Assembly: GCF_017114995.1 (NCBI RefSeq)
Contig: NZ_JABXKL010000075.1
Location: 1 to 39,345 of the forward strand
From: Nostoc sp. NMS9
Lineage (GTDB): Bacteria > Cyanobacteriota > Cyanobacteriia > Cyanobacteriales > Nostocaceae
Length of the DNA: 39,345 nucleotides
Direction: 5' to 3'
The notes beneath the pieces were generated by a model. The model saw nothing but the letters and a program-made list of their open reading frames with translations, had not been told where the DNA came from and searched no databases. The position numbers and the translations under genes are program-made. Positions 32,761 through 39,345 of the stretch are shown piece by piece (the stretch's first letter is position 1; each line of letters opens with the position of its first letter).

Positions 32761-34491
32761 TTATTTATTCTCTAGCTTCTTAATCTCATCAAGAGCTTTC
32801 TCAGCTTTCAGATAGTTTGCTATATCTACCTTTTGTTTGTATAAGTCAGCTGCTTTTTGAAAATCTGCGATCGCCTCTTGTTTATAGAAGTTTATGAATA
32901 TGCGGTTAGCATAGGCAATTCCTCGGTTGTAGTAAGCAGTAGGAAGATCGTAATCTCCCCATCCGCTGTTAAGTCTGATCGCCGTCGTGTAATCCTCAGT
33001 GGCCCCTTTATTTTCGCCTTTGTATGCCTTCGTGCACGCTTCATAAAAGTAAAATTCCGAGTCAAGTTGATTAAATGCATAAAACCAATCCAAAGGTGAC
33101 TTTGAAGGGGAAGGTCGAGGCGAAGGTCGAGGCGAACAAAAGGGGGACTCTAAAGTTAGGGTTGAGACTGGAGGCGAGGTAGTTGTATCAATGGGTTCTG
33201 GTGTACTAGGGGATTTTGGTGTACAAGACTTAAACAAGAAAAATCCTCCCACTACCCCTATTCCCACTAGACCGATGACTATGAGGTATCCAATAACCCT
33301 TTCCCCGATTTCTGAGTTTTTAAGTTTTGCAATTCGATCAACAGCAGCTTGATACATTGCTGTATCGCCCTGCTGCTGATAGAGATTGGCTGCTTGCTGG
33401 AAATCGACTAATGCTCCCGGTTTATCATCCCCATCTCTACGAAGTCGTGCGCGTTCATAATAGGCATAAGCAAAGTCTGGCTTGAGTTGGATGGCTTGAT
33501 TGTAATCTGCGATCGCTGCCTTTTTATCACCGATAGCAGAGTATGCAAGACCCCGGTAGTAGTAGGTAACAAAGTCTGATTTTAGTTGAACGGCTTGGGT
33601 ATAGTCCGAGATCGCCCCTTGCAAGTCCCCTTTCTCATTCTTTGCCCTTGCTTGGTCACATAGTTCCTTATAGGTAAGAGAGGGAGGGCGTGGGGGCTGA
33701 ACAATATTTATCACGGCTTGCAGCGCCTCAACAGCCGATGGGTAGCGCAAGCTATGATCACGGCGTACCATTTTAGTCAGTAGTTCAGCCAAGGGTTTAC
33801 TAACGCCTGTAGTCTGCCAGATAATCTCTCCAGTATTAGGGTCGTCTTTTAGCTTATCGGGCGGCGTTCCTGTCAGAGCATAGATCGCAATCATCCCGAC
33901 AGCATAGATATCACTGGCATAGCAAGGTTTCAAGCTGCTCTGCTCAGGAGGCATATAACCAGGGGTACCAATGGCTATCTTAGTGGGTACTCCTCCTTGA
34001 GGATTGATAATGGCTGAACTAATCTCTTTTACTGCACCAAAATCAATAAGAACAATTTTGCTGTCTGACTTTCGCCGGATTAAATTTTCTGGCTTCAGGT
34101 CACGACGGATTACACTTTGCTGATGCACGAAGACTAAAACTTCCAACACATCCTGAAGCAGCTTCGTCACATAGCTTTTACTCTGGCGTTTGCGTGGAAC
34201 GATTTCTTGTCCTAGATCGTGTCCGTCAATAAATTCCTGAACCAAGTAAGGTTTTCGTTCTTCGTCGAAATATGCTAATAATTGGGGAATCTGAGGATGC
34301 TTGCTCAGCCGCTCCAACACTTCAGCTTCTTGTTCAAAAAGCTTTAAGATACGGGGATCAGCCTGATGAGATTGCAGTTCCTTGACAACGCACAACGGCT
34401 TGCCAGGACGCTTGTGGTCTTTAGCTTTAAATGTGACACCGAAACCACCTTTGCCTAACTCACGAATCTTTTCGTAGCGTCCAGCGAGCAT
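32761..34491 (-). CDS. Ser/Thr protein kinase with TPR repeats and one TM segment
   Basis: A Hanks-type kinase of the cyanobacterial Pkn class. ATG 34491 (GAGG upstream) is preferred to the TTG at 34503, giving 576 residues. The P-loop is GKGGFGVTF, the ATP-binding Lys is K37 (CVVKEL), the DFG is at 150-152, and the APE analogue is in GTPGYMPPEQ. The catalytic loop reads VIRRDLKPENLI, so the usual His of HRD is Arg129; the catalytic Asp131 is kept. About residues 270-385 are TPR repeats (GDLQGAISDYTQAVQLKSDF; GDKKAAIADYNQAIQLKPDF). A TM helix (VIGYLIVIGLVGIGVVGGFF) follows, then a Pro/Ser linker and further TPR-like repeats (YKGENKGATEDYTTAIRLNS). It is part of the block between the two dnaB starts. 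Substrates unknown. Confidence 0.9.
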   Translation of the reverse strand: MLAGRYEKIRELGKGGFGVTFKAKDHKRPGKPLCVVKELQSHQADPRILKLFEQEAEVLERLSKHPQIPQLLAYFDEERKPYLVQEFIDGHDLGQEIVPRKRQSKSYVTKLLQDVLEVLVFVHQQSVIRRDLKPENLIRRKSDSKIVLIDFGAVKEISSAIINPQGGVPTKIAIGTPGYMPPEQSSLKPCYASDIYAVGMIAIYALTGTPPDKLKDDPNTGEIIWQTTGVSKPLAELLTKMVRRDHSLRYPSAVEALQAVINIVQPPRPPSLTYKELCDQARAKNEKGDLQGAISDYTQAVQLKSDFVTYYYRGLAYSAIGDKKAAIADYNQAIQLKPDFAYAYYERARLRRDGDDKPGALVDFQQAANLYQQQGDTAMYQAAVDRIAKLKNSEIGERVIGYLIVIGLVGIGVVGGFFLFKSCTPKSPSTPEPIDTTTSPPVSTLTLESPFCSPRPSPRPSPSKSPLDWFYAFNQLDSEFYFYEACTKAYKGENKGATEDYTTAIRLNSGWGDYDLPTAYYNRGIAYANRIFINFYKQEAIADFQKAADLYKQKVDIANYLKAEKALDEIKKLENK

Positions 34492-34632
34492 CACGCACCT
34501 CAAACACTTGGTAGGGATGTGTAAGATTTCTTATGTATTATGACAGCTACAACCACTAGAATCACAAATTTTTCTCAAAAAGTCGATTTTGGACTATAAG
34601 GGTAATAGTGAAACCCCGATCGCTAATCCAAA

Positions 34633-34690
34633 AGACGCTCGTTCGCCCTTGGCGTCTCCCCTTGGGAGAAGACTCGCTAACGCTACGCTA
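34633..34690 (+). repeat. GCGTCTC..GAGAAG interspersed palindrome
   Basis: AGACGC (34633-34638) pairs with GCGTCT (34652-34657), and TCTCCC-CTT-GGGAGA (34655-34669) forms an overlapping hairpin. CGTTCGCCCTTGGCGTCTC is almost identical to 20624-20642. It directly abuts the right copy of the dnaB direct repeat, so it is a plausible junction sequence. Confidence 0.75.
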
Positions 34691-34852
34691 TCTCAAAACT
34701 AAAATCGTTATATGGCTGAAGAACTGAGTTTTAAAGGTGATGGTAGCGATGCCTACGGCGGTAAACTACGCCTGCCACCACAAAATATTGAGGCGGAAGA
34801 AGCGATTTTGGGAGGTATTTTGCTAGATCCAGAAGCGATTAGTCGAGTTAGC
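34690..34852 (+). repeat. Right copy of the dnaB 5'-end direct repeat
   Basis: It aligns with 31643-31804, with one single-base indel just before the ATG and about a dozen substitutions, those in the 43 shared codons all silent. It includes the first 43 codons of the intact dnaB and marks the right edge of the inserted block. Confidence 0.88.
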
Positions 34853-37360
34853 GATCGCCTCCTTCCCGAAGCTTTTTACATTAGCGCTCACAAAGATATT
34901 TATCAAGCAGCTGTGAGGCTCCACGCCCAAGGTAAACCGACAGACTTACTTTCAGTCACAAGTTGGCTGACTGACCATGAAATGCTATCCCGGATTGGTG
35001 GTAGAAATAAATTAGCAACTCTGGTAGACCGTACAGTGTCAGCCGTGAATATCGACGCCTTAGCAGGGTTAGTGATGGAAAAATACCTGCGGCGACAGTT
35101 AATTAAAGCTGGCAATGAAATTGTACATCTTGGTTATGAAACAGAAACCGAGTTACCACAAGTTTTAGATCAGGCAGAACAAAAAGTATTTGGTGTTACT
35201 CAAGAACGTCCCCAATCGGGTTTAGTTCACATTTCTGATACTCTAATTAATAATTTCCAGGATATTGAAGATAGAAATCAAGGCATCGCCTTACCTGGAA
35301 TTCCCTGCGGATTTTACGATTTAGATGCGATGACCAGTGGCTTTCAGCGTTCAGATTTGATTATTGTCGCGGGCCGCCCATCAATGGGGAAAACCGCATT
35401 TTGCTTAAACCTTGCTCATAATATCGCCGCTTCTTATAAATTACCAGTTGCTTTTTTCAGCTTGGAAATGTCCAAAGAGCAATTGACGCAACGTCTATTA
35501 GCTAGTGAAGCGCAAATTGAAAGTAGTTATTTGCGGACTGGTCGTCTGAGTCAAACACAATGGGAACCTTTAAGTCGTGCTATTGGTATCCTTTCCGAGA
35601 TGCCAATTTATATTGACGACACGCCAAATATTACAGTTACACAAATGCGTAGTCAGGCAAGAAGACTGCAAGCTGAAATAGGAACCGAATTAGGATTAAT
35701 TGTAATAGATTACCTGCAATTGATGGAAGGAGCAGGCGATAATCGCGTACAAGAATTATCAAAAATTACGCGTCAACTCAAAGGTTTAGCGCGGGAATTA
35801 TCTGTACCAGTTATTGCTGGTTCTCAGTTGAGTCGAGGCGTGGAAGCACGCACTAACAAGCGTCCGATGTTGTCAGATTTGAGAGAATCTGGTTGTTTAG
35901 CAGGCGATAGTCTGGTGACATTAGTAGATAGCGGACTGCAAGTACCAATTAAGGAATTAGCAGGTAAATCTGGTTTTGCAGTTTGGGCGTTGAACGAAGC
36001 TACAATGCAGCTAGAAAAGGCAATTGTTAGCAATGCTTTTTCCACTGGTATCAAGCCTATCTTTACTTTAACAACTCGATTAGGCCGAAAAATCAGTGCC
36101 ACAGGTAATCACAAGTTTTTAACAATTAATGGCTGGAAAAGACTTGATGAATTAACTCCTAAACAACATTTATGTTTACCAAGACATCTGCCCAGTCCTG
36201 GTAAACAAACCATGACTTATGCCGAAGTCGCATTATTAGGGCATTTAATTGGCGACGGTTGCACATTGCCACATCATGCCATACAGTACACCACTAGAGA
36301 GATAGATTTAGCTCAGAATGTTGCTTTCTTGTCAACAGAAGTTTTTGGAAATTCAATTGTTCCTAGAATTTCACCTGAACGTGGGTGGTATCAAGTTTAC
36401 TTATCCGCAGCACAGCATCTAACTCATCGTGTGAGAAATCCAATAGCCAAATGGCTAGACTCTCTCGGTGTTTTTGGTTTAAGGTCTTATGAAAAATTTG
36501 TACCTCAAGAATTGTTCTCACAACCCCAAGAGTTAATAGGTTGCTTTCTAAGACACCTTTGGAGTACAGATGGCTGTATAAAATTGGTTGCAGGAAAAAA
36601 CTTAAGACCTATTGCATATTATGCAACAAGTAGCCAGAGACTAGCTTTTGATATACAGACACTTTTGTTAAGACTTAGCATTAACGCAACACTCAGGACA
36701 GTTCCTCAAGTTGGGAAAGGCAGAAATCAATATCATGTAATAATCACTGGTAAGCCCGATCTGCAATTGTTTATTATTCATATTGGAGCAGTAGGAGAAT
36801 ATAAGCTACGTTCACTCCAAGATATTTTCCAACACTTTGAAAACAGTATTCACAACCCTAATAGAGATATAATTCCGAAGGATGTTTGGAAAATAGAGGT
36901 TGTACCTGCGATGCAAGCTATTGGCTTCACCACACGGATATTACAAGCCTCCATTGGAGTTTCGTTTTGTGGGTCTACTCTTTACAAAGTAAATTTAAGT
37001 CGACAAGAAGCTCTAAAAGTCGGCAACATTGTTCAATCATCTAAACTGATTACTCTTGCCAAAAGTGATGTTTATTGGGACGAGATACTTTCAATTGAAT
37101 ATAGCGGCGAGGAAGAAGTCTTTGATCTTACAGTTCCAGGTTTGCATAATTTTGTTGCGAATAATATCATTGTCCACAACTCAATAGAACAAGACGCGGA
37201 TTTAGTAATAATGTTGTACCGCGACGAGTACTACTCTCCCGATACTCCCGATCGCGGCATTGCAGAAGTGATTATAGCTAAACATCGCAATGGCCCTACA
37301 GGGACTGCGAAACTTTTGTTTAATCCACAATTTACAAAGTTTCAAAATTTAAAAATTTAG
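34712..37360 (+). CDS. dnaB: Replicative DNA helicase DnaB with intein
   Basis: The hexameric 5'-3' helicase that drives the replication fork. The 882-residue precursor splits into an extein of 453 residues, normal for DnaB, and an intein of 429. N-domain: PPQNIEAEEAILGGILLDPE. RecA-fold: Walker A GRPSMGKTAF, then FFSLEMSKEQLTQRLLASEA, then Walker B LIVIDYLQLMEG, and GSQLSRGVEARTNKRPMLSD. The frame passes straight through the intein and resumes with SIEQDADLVIMLYRDEYYSP, ending in the DNA-binding-loop region AKHRNGPTGTAKLLF. Start ATG 34712. The first 43 codons are repeated at 31664. Convergent with the FKBP gene; STRR units separate them. Confidence 0.96.
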   Translation: MAEELSFKGDGSDAYGGKLRLPPQNIEAEEAILGGILLDPEAISRVSDRLLPEAFYISAHKDIYQAAVRLHAQGKPTDLLSVTSWLTDHEMLSRIGGRNKLATLVDRTVSAVNIDALAGLVMEKYLRRQLIKAGNEIVHLGYETETELPQVLDQAEQKVFGVTQERPQSGLVHISDTLINNFQDIEDRNQGIALPGIPCGFYDLDAMTSGFQRSDLIIVAGRPSMGKTAFCLNLAHNIAASYKLPVAFFSLEMSKEQLTQRLLASEAQIESSYLRTGRLSQTQWEPLSRAIGILSEMPIYIDDTPNITVTQMRSQARRLQAEIGTELGLIVIDYLQLMEGAGDNRVQELSKITRQLKGLARELSVPVIAGSQLSRGVEARTNKRPMLSDLRESGCLAGDSLVTLVDSGLQVPIKELAGKSGFAVWALNEATMQLEKAIVSNAFSTGIKPIFTLTTRLGRKISATGNHKFLTINGWKRLDELTPKQHLCLPRHLPSPGKQTMTYAEVALLGHLIGDGCTLPHHAIQYTTREIDLAQNVAFLSTEVFGNSIVPRISPERGWYQVYLSAAQHLTHRVRNPIAKWLDSLGVFGLRSYEKFVPQELFSQPQELIGCFLRHLWSTDGCIKLVAGKNLRPIAYYATSSQRLAFDIQTLLLRLSINATLRTVPQVGKGRNQYHVIITGKPDLQLFIIHIGAVGEYKLRSLQDIFQHFENSIHNPNRDIIPKDVWKIEVVPAMQAIGFTTRILQASIGVSFCGSTLYKVNLSRQEALKVGNIVQSSKLITLAKSDVYWDEILSIEYSGEEEVFDLTVPGLHNFVANNIIVHNSIEQDADLVIMLYRDEYYSPDTPDRGIAEVIIAKHRNGPTGTAKLLFNPQFTKFQNLKI
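35894..37180 (+). mobile_element. DnaB intein with LAGLIDADG homing endonuclease
   Basis: A protein-splicing element of 429 residues, precursor residues 395-823. It starts at Cys395 (CLAGDSLVTLVDSGLQVPIK), has block B TGNHKFLTINGWKRLDEL, and ends with EEVFDLTVPGLHNFVANNII then VHN, followed by extein Ser824. First Cys, penultimate His, last Asn and +1 Ser are all intact, so splicing should work. The insertion point RESG/SIEQDAD is the site used by the Synechocystis DnaB intein, with very similar end blocks. The centre carries two LAGLIDADG-like motifs, LLGHLIGDG and FLRHLWSTDG, so the endonuclease also looks intact. Confidence 0.95.
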
Positions 37361-37400
37361 CTATTGAATTGGGAACTGGGAATGGGAGACTGGGAGAAGC

Positions 37401-37428
37401 CAATGCCCAATGCCCAATGCCCAATGCC
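37401..37428 (+). repeat. Four exact CAATGCC heptamers
   Basis: Tandem STRR in the gap between convergent dnaB and FKBP genes, next to GGGAATGGGAGACTGGGAG units. No terminator hairpin was noted here. Confidence 0.85.
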
Positions 37429-37435
37429 CTAGTTT

Positions 37436-37957
37436 TTACTTAACTCCCAGCAATTCCACTTCAAAAATTAGAGTTGCATTGGGTGGAATCACGCCACCAG
37501 CGCCACGAGCGCCATAGCCTAACTCTGGGGGGATGATTAACTTACGAAGACCGCCTACTTTAATTGTGCTAACTCCTTCGTCCCAACCTTTGATTACCTG
37601 TCCAGCACCGATTTTAAAGCTGAAAGGTTGACCGCGATCGCGTGAACTATCAAACTGAGTACCATCTTCTAGAGTGCCGACATAGTGGACTTCAACCGTT
37701 TGTCCAGATTTAGGAGTCGCCCCAGTCCCTTCTTTTAACTCCACATACTTTAATCCAGAGGGAGTGGTTACGGCATTAGCATCAGACATAGTATTACTCG
37801 CAATTAAGATATTGTTTTCAGTTACAGTCGTGGACGCTGGCGGCGTTTGGGTTAACTCGGCAGCAATGGCAGTATTTTGTTTACTGCTTACTTGCCCCAC
37901 AACCAAAAGCACAACACACACCAGCATGAAAGCCACGCTGAGGAAAATTGGTTTCAA
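37436..37957 (-). CDS. FKBP-type peptidyl-prolyl cis-trans isomerase, exported
   Basis: 173 residues. The N-terminal signal or anchor (FLSVAFMLVCVVLLVVGQVS) sends it to the periplasm or thylakoid lumen. A Thr/Ala-rich linker precedes a single FKBP domain (about 64-173). Landmarks are VEVHYVGTLEDGTQFDSSRD, PFSFKIGAGQVIKGWDEGVS, and GGLRKLIIPPELGYGARGAG, then IPPNATLIFEVELLGVK. The conserved active-site Tyr, Phe, Asp and Trp (VHYVG, QFDSS, FSFKIG, GWDEG) are all present, so activity is expected. It assists folding of exported proteins. Start ATG 37957. Confidence 0.94.
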   Translation of the reverse strand: MKPIFLSVAFMLVCVVLLVVGQVSSKQNTAIAAELTQTPPASTTVTENNILIASNTMSDANAVTTPSGLKYVELKEGTGATPKSGQTVEVHYVGTLEDGTQFDSSRDRGQPFSFKIGAGQVIKGWDEGVSTIKVGGLRKLIIPPELGYGARGAGGVIPPNATLIFEVELLGVK

Positions 37958-38035
37958 AATCAGTTCTCCTTACTTAGGTATCCTGGCAAAAAGATTACCA
38001 ACAGGACACATTTAGTTTAAATCAGAAAGGGCATT

Positions 38036-38359
38036 CTAACGCCAAAGCTTATTTTCTAAATCGCGTAATTGACGCTCTAAACGGTCAATTCTACCCCTCA
38101 GTTCGTCCACTTCTGACTGGCGAGCCACCCCCAAATCCTGCATCATATTTCGCATTTGCCGTTGCATTTGCACATCGAAGTTTCCCTGTTCCGACTTTAA
38201 CTGCTGGGCAATATCATCTATTACCGCCTTGGCTTGCTCAGGATTGAGCTTACCGTCTTTAACTAAATCATCGCTGACTTGCCGCAGTTTTTCTGCGACT
38301 ATAGACGTTGTACCAAGACCTACCATCATTAGCTGTTGCAACCAGTTGTTGTTGTCCAT
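38036..38359 (-). CDS. Small phasin-like coiled-coil protein
   Basis: 107 residues, almost entirely helical. The N-terminus NNWLQQLMMVGLGTTSIVAE and EKLRQVSDDLVKDGKLNPEQ resemble short phasin-like proteins annotated in cyanobacteria. The C-terminal half forms a coiled coil (QSEVDELRGRIDRLERQLRD). Phasins coat polyhydroxyalkanoate granules; no PHA synthesis gene is in the window, so the role is tentative. Start ATG 38359 with GGAAGGGAG upstream on the minus strand. It lies 78 bases upstream of the FKBP gene and may share its transcript. Confidence 0.7.
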   Translation of the reverse strand: MDNNNWLQQLMMVGLGTTSIVAEKLRQVSDDLVKDGKLNPEQAKAVIDDIAQQLKSEQGNFDVQMQRQMRNMMQDLGVARQSEVDELRGRIDRLERQLRDLENKLWR

Positions 38360-38590
38360 ACTCCCTTCCTCTTACTTATTAACCAGCCGACCCTTGCTCC
38401 TGAGTGTAGGCAATCAAGCTTCTTAAAGCGTAGTTATTCTAGCCTACAGCTCTATTTTGGCAAATTGGCAAGCACAAAGATCAAAGGATGTGGTTATATA
38501 ACTCCTCAAATTTAAGGTTGTCCAAATTTACCTATTTTTGCGATGTCATATCATGTCCGCATAATTAGTTATGCTAACCACAGTCATTAC

Positions 38591-38659
38591 ACCCCACCCC
38601 CAACCCCTCCCCTTAGCAAGGGGAGGGGAGACAAAGCGTAGCTTTGGCGAGGTGGGGTT
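38591..38659. repeat. Nested palindromic repeat (CCCCTCCCCTT family)
   Basis: ACCCCACC (38591-38598) faces GGTGGGGTT (38651-38659). Inside are a perfect 11-bp hairpin CCCCTCCCCTT / AAGGGGAGGGG (38604-38614 with 38618-38628) and AAAGC-GTA-GCTTT (38633-38645). It folds as a cloverleaf-like branched structure and is a common cyanobacterial interspersed repeat. The remainder of 38360-38844 has no gene that I can support. Confidence 0.75.
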
Positions 38660-38844
38660 CTTCGGGTTTAATAAGCAATTAAGCAGACATGATGTCAGAG
38701 GCAATTGCCCATAAATTACAAAACTCACATTCACCGCCAAGGGTGAGTGTGAGTAGTTCATGGCAAGATTTTATCTAGAAGGAGGCACAAATTTGGATAA
38801 CAGCGATCGCTGAATATCTGAGATTGATCGTTAAAGGAGAAACA

Positions 38845-38899
38845 AAAAAGGAGAGCCACTTGGGTTGCTCTGTAGATCGTTAGGATACATCTACTTCCT
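38845..38899 (-). ncRNA. Short terminator-ended element B, possible small RNA
   Basis: Read on the minus strand: AGGAAGTAGATGTATCCTAA, then a hairpin GTAGAT/ATCTAC, then an AGAGC/GCTCT terminator stem (38852-38856 with 38867-38871) and TTTTTT. It aligns without gaps to element A at 38996-39050 (42 of 55 bases identical by my count). No gene is on this strand between it and the phasin-like start at 38359. It may be the 3' end of a small RNA or a repeat with terminator activity. Confidence 0.4.
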
Positions 38900-38995
38900 A
38901 ATCTCTGTGATTTACTTTTTAAGGGTTAATACTTATTTATTGAGGTTATTTATAAAAATTTTGAAGTTTATCCGTAAATACCACGAAAATAAAAT

Positions 38996-39050
38996 AAAAA
39001 AGAGAGCTACTTAGGCAGCTCTCCAGATCATCAGGGTGCATCTACTTACC
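38996..39050 (-). ncRNA. Short terminator-ended element A, possible small RNA
   Basis: Read on the minus strand: GGTAAGTAGATGCACCCTGA, then ATGATCT, a perfect 7-bp terminator stem GAGAGCT/AGCTCTC (39002-39008 with 39017-39023) and a T-rich tail of about 15 bases. TAAAAT at 39061-39066 (minus) is a possible -10. It is homologous to element B, 151 bases away. Two tandem copies, each with its own terminator, suggest duplicated small RNA genes. Confidence 0.42.
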
Positions 39051-39127
39051 ACAGCATATCATTTTAGGTATGAGGGTTGTCACCAGCTTTTATATGAAGA
39101 TTGTGTGAAGCACGACCGGGAAAATAC

Positions 39128-39275
39128 TTAGTTGGGGAATTGGGAATTGGGTATGGGGCATGGAGAAGAGACAAGGTAGACAAAGAAGAGGGGGGCGACA
39201 AGGGAGAGACTGGTTCAATAATTCCCCCTTGTCCCCTTGTCTCTCCTGCTCCTCCTGCTTCCTCACCCAGCAAAG
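39128..39275 (+). repeat. STRR-rich repeat block
   Basis: GGGAATT/GGGAATTGGGTAT units near 39133-39155, a GACAAGG-rich arm (39164-39209), and an opposing CCCCTTGTCTCTCCTG arm (39232-39247). It is low-complexity inverted repeat DNA; overlapping ORFs on both strands are repeat translations. Confidence 0.75.
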
Positions 39276-39295
39276 TTGGCTTGATAGACTACTAG

Positions 39296-39345
39296 TGGTC
39301 TGTCCCATTAATTCTGATGGGTTATAATCAAGTGTAATTAAATAG
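39296..39345. other. Short hairpin and TATAAT at the window end
   Basis: CCCAT (39304-39308) pairs with ATGGG (39317-39321), followed by TTATAAT (39322-39328). The hairpin next to TAGTGGTCTGT could be the terminal repeat of an insertion sequence or a promoter region. The window ends before this can be decided. Confidence 0.25.

Noticed and set aside
31643..34852. Recent local tandem duplication of dnaB
   Set aside because: Seven silent differences with no replacement in 43 codons do not fit a fresh copy; import from a diverged strain explains it better.
38546..38761. 71-codon minus-strand ORF
   Set aside because: It mostly translates the nested CCCCTCCCC palindromic repeat.
39064..39308. 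Three overlapping ORFs of 64-72 codons on both strands
   Set aside because: Low-complexity STRR translations; coding on both strands at once is not credible.

Overview
The window is chromosomal DNA of a filamentous, heterocyst-type cyanobacterium close to Nostoc/Anabaena. The evidence is the 3' end of psbD (photosystem II D2), many GCGATCGC (HIP1) octamers, heptanucleotide tandem repeats (STRR) in most gaps, an SLH-OprB porin, the rplI-dnaB neighbourhood, and a DnaB intein of the Synechocystis type. No rRNA or tRNA gene, CRISPR array, intact transposase or integrase was seen.

Layout. 1-3450: end of a stand-alone psbD copy, then an intergenic RNA-like segment (281-574) with a micro-ORF behind a perfect Shine-Dalgarno and a strong terminator, then a pterin-dehydratase-like gene and a major porin. 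3798-5999: Rrf2 regulator, cysK and a J-domain protein. 6171-7043: a fused double PTPS/QueD-fold enzyme. 7205-9679 (minus): Uma2-type nuclease fold, PrsW-like membrane protease and an overlapping methyltransferase. 10009-12344: mscL and a DUF3352 protein. 12345-13463: long gap with a methyltransferase relic and hairpins. 13464-19606: M1 aminopeptidase carrying an in-frame palindromic STRR, an ABC1/UbiB kinase with a small membrane protein, a secreted Cys-containing protein and a double zinc ribbon. 19723-29526: glycan region with one plus-strand GT8 and a minus-strand run of seven genes (two GT4, an ABC exporter, a GT10-like enzyme, three paralogous DxD glycosyltransferases). 29951-31544: gloB and rplI. 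31643-34852: an insertion between rplI and dnaB, flanked by two copies of the dnaB 5' end. 34712-38359: intein-bearing dnaB, FKBP isomerase and a small phasin-like protein. 38360-39345: repeats and two homologous short terminator-ended elements.

How genes may work together (inference). The seven-gene minus-strand run looks like a pathway that assembles an oligosaccharide on a carrier and moves it across the membrane. Its ABC exporter carries two C-terminal copies of a histidine-kinase DHp-like helix pair, the first with the phospho-accepting His and the second with Asp there. The rplI-dnaB junction looks like an import event: 43 codons of dnaB occur twice, identical in protein but with seven synonymous differences, around two unknown genes and a Ser/Thr kinase. 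The best candidates for undescribed biology are the psbD-downstream RNA/micro-ORF, the exporter-DHp fusion, the dnaB-linked insertion and the paired short elements near 38.9-39.05 kb.

All calls come from reading the sequence and ORF translations; no database search was run. Starts were moved from the longest ORF where a better start or family alignment was visible.
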